DNA of 64,000 nt from JALYNX01 sp963746905 (GTDB taxonomy: Bacteria > Actinomycetota > Acidimicrobiia > Spongiisociales > ZC4RG35): assembly GCA_963746905.1 (NCBI GenBank), contig CAVVCY010000003.1, positions 992,001-1,056,000 of the forward strand, in the 5' to 3' direction. Shown here one piece after another: positions 59,495 through 64,000 of the stretch. Made by a program: the position numbers and the translations under genes. The notes below the pieces were generated by a model, which was not told where the DNA came from, searched no databases, and was given only the letters and a program-made list of their open reading frames with translations. The number at the start of each line of letters is the position of its first letter. Position 1 is the stretch's first letter.

Positions 59495-60085
59495 TCAGGG
59501 CTTGGTGGCGGAGCCCGCCTGAGCATGCGCGCCGCGCTTGAACCAACGTCGTGGCCTCCGCAACTCGTGCTCCAGGAAGCGGCCGAGCCCAACGGCCAGG
59601 AAGACGTCACCGAGACTGATCACCTGACCGATGCTGGCGACTCGCAATGGGATCACGTCGGCGAAGAACGTCAGTCGCGACGACTCGTCGAGCATCACGT
59701 GCTTGAAGGAGTCGCTGAGATCCGGTGACGAAACAGCGAAGCCGCTTGCCACCTCGGCTGCCCCGGCGAGTACTGGCATCCCGCCGTTGAGTGCAATCAC
59801 CGTGAAGTTCATGAGGACGCCAAGCCCGGCGAGCCACATTCCCGACTTCTGCCGGTTGAGGACGACCATGATCATCAAGAGGCCGAAAGAGACGAGCACC
59901 ATGGCCAGGGCGACTCCGTGTGCCCAGTCGGTGTCGGGTAGCCATTCGGTGGCGAGCTGGAGAGCGAAGCCAAGCGGCAGCAGCCACCAGGCTTTCAGCT
60001 CGATGTCTCCCAGGTTGGTGAGACGGCCTCCCCGGAGGACGGCGATGGCGAGTGAAAGAAAGAGGACAATCGCCATCCATAACAT
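59495..60085 (-). CDS. DUF5317 membrane protein
   Basis: A 196-residue membrane protein with about six helices; the sequence LNRQKSGMWLAGLGVLMNFTVIALNGGMPV, with NGGMPV at a helix end, is characteristic of DUF5317 proteins of actinobacteria and firmicutes. Function unknown. It converges with the HD operon and diverges from the enoyl-CoA hydratase gene, 49 bases away. Confidence 0.8.
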   Translation of the reverse strand: MLWMAIVLFLSLAIAVLRGGRLTNLGDIELKAWWLLPLGFALQLATEWLPDTDWAHGVALAMVLVSFGLLMIMVVLNRQKSGMWLAGLGVLMNFTVIALNGGMPVLAGAAEVASGFAVSSPDLSDSFKHVMLDESSRLTFFADVIPLRVASIGQVISLGDVFLAVGLGRFLEHELRRPRRWFKRGAHAQAGSATKP

Positions 60086-60134
60086 GTGAGCGACGGTAAT
60101 ACCCGGGCAGACATTGACAAGAAAGCGAAATTCG

Positions 60135-60902
60135 ATGGTGGACTACGAGGCGTCCCAGGGTCGAGCGACCATCACAATCAACGACCCGGAGCGTCGCAAC
60201 CCGATCTCAGTGGAGACCATGGCCGGTCTTCTCGATGCGACAGGGCGCGCAGTCGACGACGGTTCGGTGAAGGTCATCGTCTTCACCGGCGCCGGCGACG
60301 AAGTGTTTAGCGCGGGTGGCGACCTGTCAGGTTCCTTTGTCGACGACGCAGTCGGCCTCCATCGGAAACGGGGTGTGTTTGCCGACCTGTTCCGCCTGAT
60401 GTGGAGGTCAGGGAAGCCGACCGTTGCCCGGGTCAATGGGCATGCCTTCGGCGGTGGCTTCGGACTCGCCGTCGCCTGCGACATCACCGTCTGCGTCGAA
60501 GACGCCAGGTTGGGAACCACCGAGGTCACTGTTGGCCTATGGCCGATGATGATCACCGCGGTCCTGGCCCGCTCGATGCCGCGGAAGGCGCTTCTCGAGA
60601 TGATGCTCACTGGACGCACGATCGACGCACTCGAGGCGCATCGTCTGGGGGCTGTCTCCAGGGTCGTCACACGCCCTGATCTCGACTCCGCCGTCGATGA
60701 CATCGTGAGCCGACTGCAGTCGCTGAGCCCGGCCACCTTGCTGTTGGGGCGTGACATCTTCCACGGAGTCTCAGACCTTGGTGTCGATGCGGCGTTGGAC
60801 CGTCTTCAGCTCGGCCTTACCGAGGTGGCCATGACCGAGGACGCCAGGGAGGGCATCACGGCGTTCCTCGAGAAGCGCGACCCACACTGGCCCGGGGGCT
60901 GA
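60135..60902 (+). CDS. Enoyl-CoA hydratase/isomerase family protein
   Basis: A 255-residue crotonase-fold protein: oxyanion-hole segments FSAGGDLSGSF and RVNGHAFGGGFGLAVACDI, the catalytic-region TTEVTVGLWPMMITAVLARSM and the C-terminal FLEKRDPHWPG. The first catalytic Glu of classical hydratases is at the place of Thr-Glu in TTEV, the second is less clear. Substrate unknown. Start at the ATG 60135 (MVDYEASQ). Confidence 0.88.
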   Translation: MVDYEASQGRATITINDPERRNPISVETMAGLLDATGRAVDDGSVKVIVFTGAGDEVFSAGGDLSGSFVDDAVGLHRKRGVFADLFRLMWRSGKPTVARVNGHAFGGGFGLAVACDITVCVEDARLGTTEVTVGLWPMMITAVLARSMPRKALLEMMLTGRTIDALEAHRLGAVSRVVTRPDLDSAVDDIVSRLQSLSPATLLLGRDIFHGVSDLGVDAALDRLQLGLTEVAMTEDAREGITAFLEKRDPHWPGG

Positions 60903-60947
60903 GACCGCGACATCTGGTTGGAACCACCGCCATTTAGCCTCTCCGGC

Positions 60948-61631
60948 ATGCGCCGCAACATCCAGATCCTCGGATGGGCCCTGATCTGGACCGGGCTCTT
61001 CATCTTTGGCTATCTGGGATGGCAGCTGGTCGTCACCGACATCGTCAACGAGCGGGTGCAGGCCGAGGCCACTGATGATCTGCACGACTTTTTCGAAGTC
61101 GAACGTGTGCACCTTCCCCCGGTGCAGGCGGTGGAGAGTGAGGAGGGTGCCCCGCTCCAATTCCATCCCGAACAGGAACCCGATGAGAACACCAGTTTCG
61201 CCCGACTCCGGGTCCCCAAGTTCGGTCTCGATGTCGTGGTGTTCGAAGGGGTGAGCCGCGATGCCCTGGCTCAGGGCCCGGGCCATATGCCGGGCACGCC
61301 GTTGCCCGGTCAGCCGGGAAATGCGGTGATCTCCGGGCATCGAACCACGCACGGTCGGCCCTTCTTCAACTTCGACCGGCTTCAGCCAGGAGACCGCATC
61401 GAGGTGGAGACGTCGATCGGCACCCATGTCTATCAAGTCAGGGAGAGCCTCATCGTGGCTCCGACCGATGTCTGGGTTGCCGACAACAAGGCCGGCGCCT
61501 GGCTGACGCTCACGACTTGCAACCCCAAGTTCTCGGCCCGGGAGCGTCTGGTCGTATTTGCCGAAATGGTGGAGGGGCCGAATCTGGCGTTTATCAAGGA
61601 CCTCGAGGATCGTCCGGTCGGGGTCTCCTAG
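60948..61631 (+). CDS. srtE: Class E sortase
   Basis: A 227-residue sortase: one N-terminal membrane helix (ILGWALIWTGLFIFGYLGW), a linker, then the sortase barrel with VISGHRTTHGRPFFNFD (catalytic His), LTLTTCNPKFSARERLVVFAEM (catalytic Cys and Arg). TLTTC with NP after it marks the class E type of actinobacteria, which anchors proteins bearing LAXTG-like signals to the wall. No sorting substrate is seen in the window. Its stop overlaps the convergent thioredoxin-like gene by four bases. Confidence 0.9.
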   Translation: MRRNIQILGWALIWTGLFIFGYLGWQLVVTDIVNERVQAEATDDLHDFFEVERVHLPPVQAVESEEGAPLQFHPEQEPDENTSFARLRVPKFGLDVVVFEGVSRDALAQGPGHMPGTPLPGQPGNAVISGHRTTHGRPFFNFDRLQPGDRIEVETSIGTHVYQVRESLIVAPTDVWVADNKAGAWLTLTTCNPKFSARERLVVFAEMVEGPNLAFIKDLEDRPVGVS

Positions 61632-62182
61632 CCGGTCATTTCTTCGAGTGCCTGTTGGTCCACGAGCCCGTTGACGATGCTCGAGACCGTTCCGTCCGGC
61701 TCGATGATGAATGTCGCCGGCAGCCCCACGGTCTGGTAGGCGTCACGAAACTCCTTGTTCCCGAATGCGAGCGGGTATGAAGGCGACATCTCCTCGGCGA
61801 ACGCTTCCGAGTCGGCCCGGGCGTCCTCGACGGCGACCCCGAGCACGGCAACGTCAGGGTGATTCGATGCGAAGTTGGATATGTCGGGGATCTCGGTGCG
61901 ACAAGGGAGGCACCATGACGCCCAGAGGTTGAGCACCAGGGTCCGCCCATCCTCGTCGAGGTGGTTTTCAAGTGTGAAGGTCCCACCGTCCAGAAGTTCC
62001 AATGTGAAATCCGGTGCCTGAGCCCCGACGGAGGCCACGGCCGTGTCATCGCTCAGCAGCCATGCAATGCCGAGCCCGGCAATCACGACGCCGACGAATA
62101 CTCCAGTGAGCAGGAGAGAGCGCCTGGGGAGCGGGTCAGGGACATCCGCGGGATCAGTCAGAGGCCATCCTCCGCAAGACAT
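61628..62182 (-). CDS. TlpA/ResA-type membrane-anchored thioredoxin
   Basis: About 184 residues: a membrane anchor (LLLTGVFVGVVIAGLGIAWLL) and a thioredoxin domain with APDFTLELLDGGTFTLENH, the active site NLWASWCLPCRTEIPD, and the cis-Pro loop GLPATFIIEPDG. It probably reduces outer disulfides such as in cytochrome maturation. The ATG at 62182 overlaps aconitase by 29 bases; a CTG at 62161, six to seven bases after GGAGG and overlapping the aconitase stop region, is a plausible alternative start. Confidence 0.88.
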   Translation of the reverse strand: MSCGGWPLTDPADVPDPLPRRSLLLTGVFVGVVIAGLGIAWLLSDDTAVASVGAQAPDFTLELLDGGTFTLENHLDEDGRTLVLNLWASWCLPCRTEIPDISNFASNHPDVAVLGVAVEDARADSEAFAEEMSPSYPLAFGNKEFRDAYQTVGLPATFIIEPDGTVSSIVNGLVDQQALEEMTG

Positions 62183-64000
62183 AGTGCAGGATCCCGCCGT
62201 TGCGCAAGTACTCGACCTCGATGTCGGTGTCCACTCTGGCGATCATCGGGAAACTCCTGACCGATCCATCAGCTGCGGTCGCACTCACGATGATTTCCTG
62301 CCGCGGGTGCAGGTCGTCGGTGAGCGGGATGTCGTAGGTCTCGGAGCCATCGAGACCCAGGCTGGCGGCGTCTCCTCCATCGGCAAAGACCAGAGGGAGC
62401 ACCCCCATCATCACCAGGTTGGACCGATGAATCCGCTCAAACGACCTGGCGAGGACCGCGTTGACTCCGAGCAAGAACGGGCCCTTGGCTGCCCAATCTC
62501 GCGACGATCCCATTCCGTAGTCAGACCCGCCGATGACAATCAGGGGGATCCCGCTCTCCTGGTAATGCATCGAAGCGTCGTAGATCGATTTCACCACACC
62601 ATCGAGGAAGTCGGTGGTCCAGCCGCCCTCGGTCCCCGGCGCCAGTTGGTTCTTGACCCGGATATTGGCAAAGGTGCCTCTGGTCATGACCCGGTCGTTC
62701 CCACGCCTGGACCCGTAGGAGTTGAACATCGGGGGCTGTACCCCTTGAGAGATCAAGTACTTCCCGGCGGGGGAGTCGATGGCGATCGATCCCGCCGGGC
62801 TGATGTGGTCGGTGGTGACGGAGTCGCCGAGCAAGGCCAGTGCCCGGGCCCCGTTGATCGGGGCAAGTGGCGTGAGGTGGGGGGTCAGCGTGGTGAAGAA
62901 GGGGGGCTCCTGAACGTATGTCGATTCACCATCCCAGGGATAGAGGTCGGACTCCGGAGTCGTGATCGCACGCCATTCGTCCGAGCCTGCGAACACGTCG
63001 GAGTACTTGTCGAGAAACTGGCTTTGGTGGACGTGCGCCGAGACGATCTCGGCGATCTCCTCCTGGCTCGGCCAGATGTCGCGGAGGAACACGTCGTTGC
63101 CTTCCTGATCGACTCCGAGAGGCTCGGTGATCGGGTCCCACGCCACGGTCCCCGCCAGGGCATAGGCCACCACCAGGGGAGGGGAAGCCAGGTAATTGGC
63201 TCGCACATCCGGGGAGATGCGACCTTCGAAGTTCCTGTTGCCCGAGAGCACGGATGCCGTGACCAGATCGCCGGCATGGATCGCCTCGGAGATCGGTCCC
63301 GATAGTGGGCCCGAGTTGCCGATGCAGGTGGTGCACCCGTAACCCACCACATAGAACCCGAGCGCCTCGAGGTCAGGGAGCAATCCGGAGCTGGTGAGGT
63401 ACTCGGTGACCACCTTGGACCCCGGGGCCAGCGAAGTCTTGACCCAGGGCATGCGGGTCAACCCACGCTCCCGGGCCTTGCGGGCGACCAGGCCCGCTCC
63501 CACCATGACATCGGGGTTCGAGGTATTCGTGCACGACGTGATCGCGGCGATCACCACGTCCCCGTCACTCAGATTGAAATGCTCGCCATCCATGTGGACA
63601 TCGACGCTGGCCTGGGCCTCCAGAGACCTGCCCTGGGACGACTGACCGCCTTCGTCTTCCCAACTGACAACGGTGGCTGTCTTGGCCCCGCCATTCTTCC
63701 CAAAGAGGGTGGTGAGATCGGCAGTCCATTGCGCCCTCATCGCAGAGAGGGCCACCCGATCCTGTGGTCGCTTGGGCCCGGCCAAAGACGGCTCCACCGT
63801 GGACATGTCGAGGGCGAGGTCCGCCGAGTAGTTGATCTGGTGACTGTCGTCCCGCCACATGCCCTGGGCCTTGTGGTACTGCTCGACGGTGTCGATCAGC
63901 TTGTCATCGCGACCGGTCAGCCTGAGGTACTTCAGGGTCTGCTCGTCGACCGGGAAGAAGCCGACCGTGGCGCCATATTCCGGCGCCATATTGGCGATCG
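62154..64000 (-). CDS. acnA: Aconitate hydratase, C-terminal two-thirds (partial)
   Basis: The frame runs off the end of the window; about 615 residues are visible, from MAPEYGATVGFFPVDEQTLKYL, an internal aconitase segment. The Fe-S ligands are seen in AITSCTNTSNP and GYGCTTCIGNSGPL, and the swivelling C-terminal domain has FNSYGSRRGNDRVMTRGTF and GGSDYGMGSSRDWAAKGPFLLGV. It interconverts citrate and isocitrate in the TCA cycle and may bind RNA when apo. The N-terminal part of the catalytic core lies beyond 64000. Confidence 0.95.
   Translation of the reverse strand, partial: IANMAPEYGATVGFFPVDEQTLKYLRLTGRDDKLIDTVEQYHKAQGMWRDDSHQINYSADLALDMSTVEPSLAGPKRPQDRVALSAMRAQWTADLTTLFGKNGGAKTATVVSWEDEGGQSSQGRSLEAQASVDVHMDGEHFNLSDGDVVIAAITSCTNTSNPDVMVGAGLVARKARERGLTRMPWVKTSLAPGSKVVTEYLTSSGLLPDLEALGFYVVGYGCTTCIGNSGPLSGPISEAIHAGDLVTASVLSGNRNFEGRISPDVRANYLASPPLVVAYALAGTVAWDPITEPLGVDQEGNDVFLRDIWPSQEEIAEIVSAHVHQSQFLDKYSDVFAGSDEWRAITTPESDLYPWDGESTYVQEPPFFTTLTPHLTPLAPINGARALALLGDSVTTDHISPAGSIAIDSPAGKYLISQGVQPPMFNSYGSRRGNDRVMTRGTFANIRVKNQLAPGTEGGWTTDFLDGVVKSIYDASMHYQESGIPLIVIGGSDYGMGSSRDWAAKGPFLLGVNAVLARSFERIHRSNLVMMGVLPLVFADGGDAASLGLDGSETYDIPLTDDLHPRQEIIVSATAADGSVRSFPMIARVDTDIEVEYLRNGGILHYVLRRMASD

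Noticed and set aside
62043..63305. A 420-residue plus-strand frame opposite aconitase
   Set aside because: It is a shadow of the real aconitase gene: low-complexity His/Gly/Arg-rich translation with no family motif and no ribosome binding site.
1..64000. CRISPR arrays, tRNA, rRNA, insertion sequences or prophage
   Set aside because: I saw no regularly spaced repeats, no transposase or integrase frame, and no tRNA- or rRNA-like segment on reading the window; a covariance search was not possible.

Overview
The window is GC-rich, densely coded chromosomal DNA from an actinobacterium, most likely a deep-branching one of the Acidimicrobiia type; the class is inference. Supporting features are an F420-type LLM oxidoreductase, inositol-1-phosphate synthase, class E sortase, DUF1918 and DUF5317 proteins, a menaquinone locus, and heavy use of GTG/TTG (perhaps CTG) starts with stop/start overlaps. 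I saw no rRNA, tRNA, CRISPR array, insertion sequence or prophage.

Layout. 0-10 kb: MurA end, NifU-domain protein, MeaB GTPase, PPDK, a frameshifted formylglycine-generating enzyme with a DoxX-like protein, an RRM RNA-binding protein, and divergent menBA/menE. 10-28.6 kb: a redox and hypoxia island. It holds a 36-residue membrane protein with PEP synthase and an O-methyltransferase; DUF1918; Hsp20 and a universal stress protein on a shared divergent promoter; a P1B-5 metal ATPase with a hemerythrin tail; a sulfide:quinone-oxidoreductase/TusE/DsrE operon; and an eight-gene group 3b-type NiFe hydrogenase operon with its protease, HypA and HypC. The gene content closely resembles the mycobacterial DosR (DevR) dormancy regulon, and several intergenic gaps carry DosR-box-like palindromes.

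28.6-43.2 kb: ArfB, Ino1, an ECF sigma factor with a large membrane partner, an M23 peptidase, sufB behind a palindromic operator, an OmpR/HK pair with an HtrA protease, and a cobalamin riboswitch driving a btuFCD-cobO operon. 43.2-54 kb: a decayed regulator remnant, a winged-helix protein, PPi-type phosphofructokinase, a probably leaderless HTH/Clp-N pair, a phosphotransferase, a DUF885 peptidase, a LysM/M23 protein, RlmN and an LLM oxidoreductase. 54-64 kb: gamma-glutamyltransferase, two HD-domain membrane proteins behind a structured leader, enoyl-CoA hydratase, sortase E, a TlpA-like thioredoxin and the C-terminal part of aconitase.

Working together: PPDK, PEP synthase and PPi-PFK point to reversible, pyrophosphate-linked glycolysis; MeaB and B12 import suit methylmalonyl-CoA metabolism; the 10-28 kb island looks like a hypoxia/redox survival package linking H2, sulfide or persulfide, metal and protein stress. 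About thirteen single-base frameshifts interrupt otherwise well-conserved genes, several at short C or G runs, so many apparent pseudogenes may be sequencing errors.
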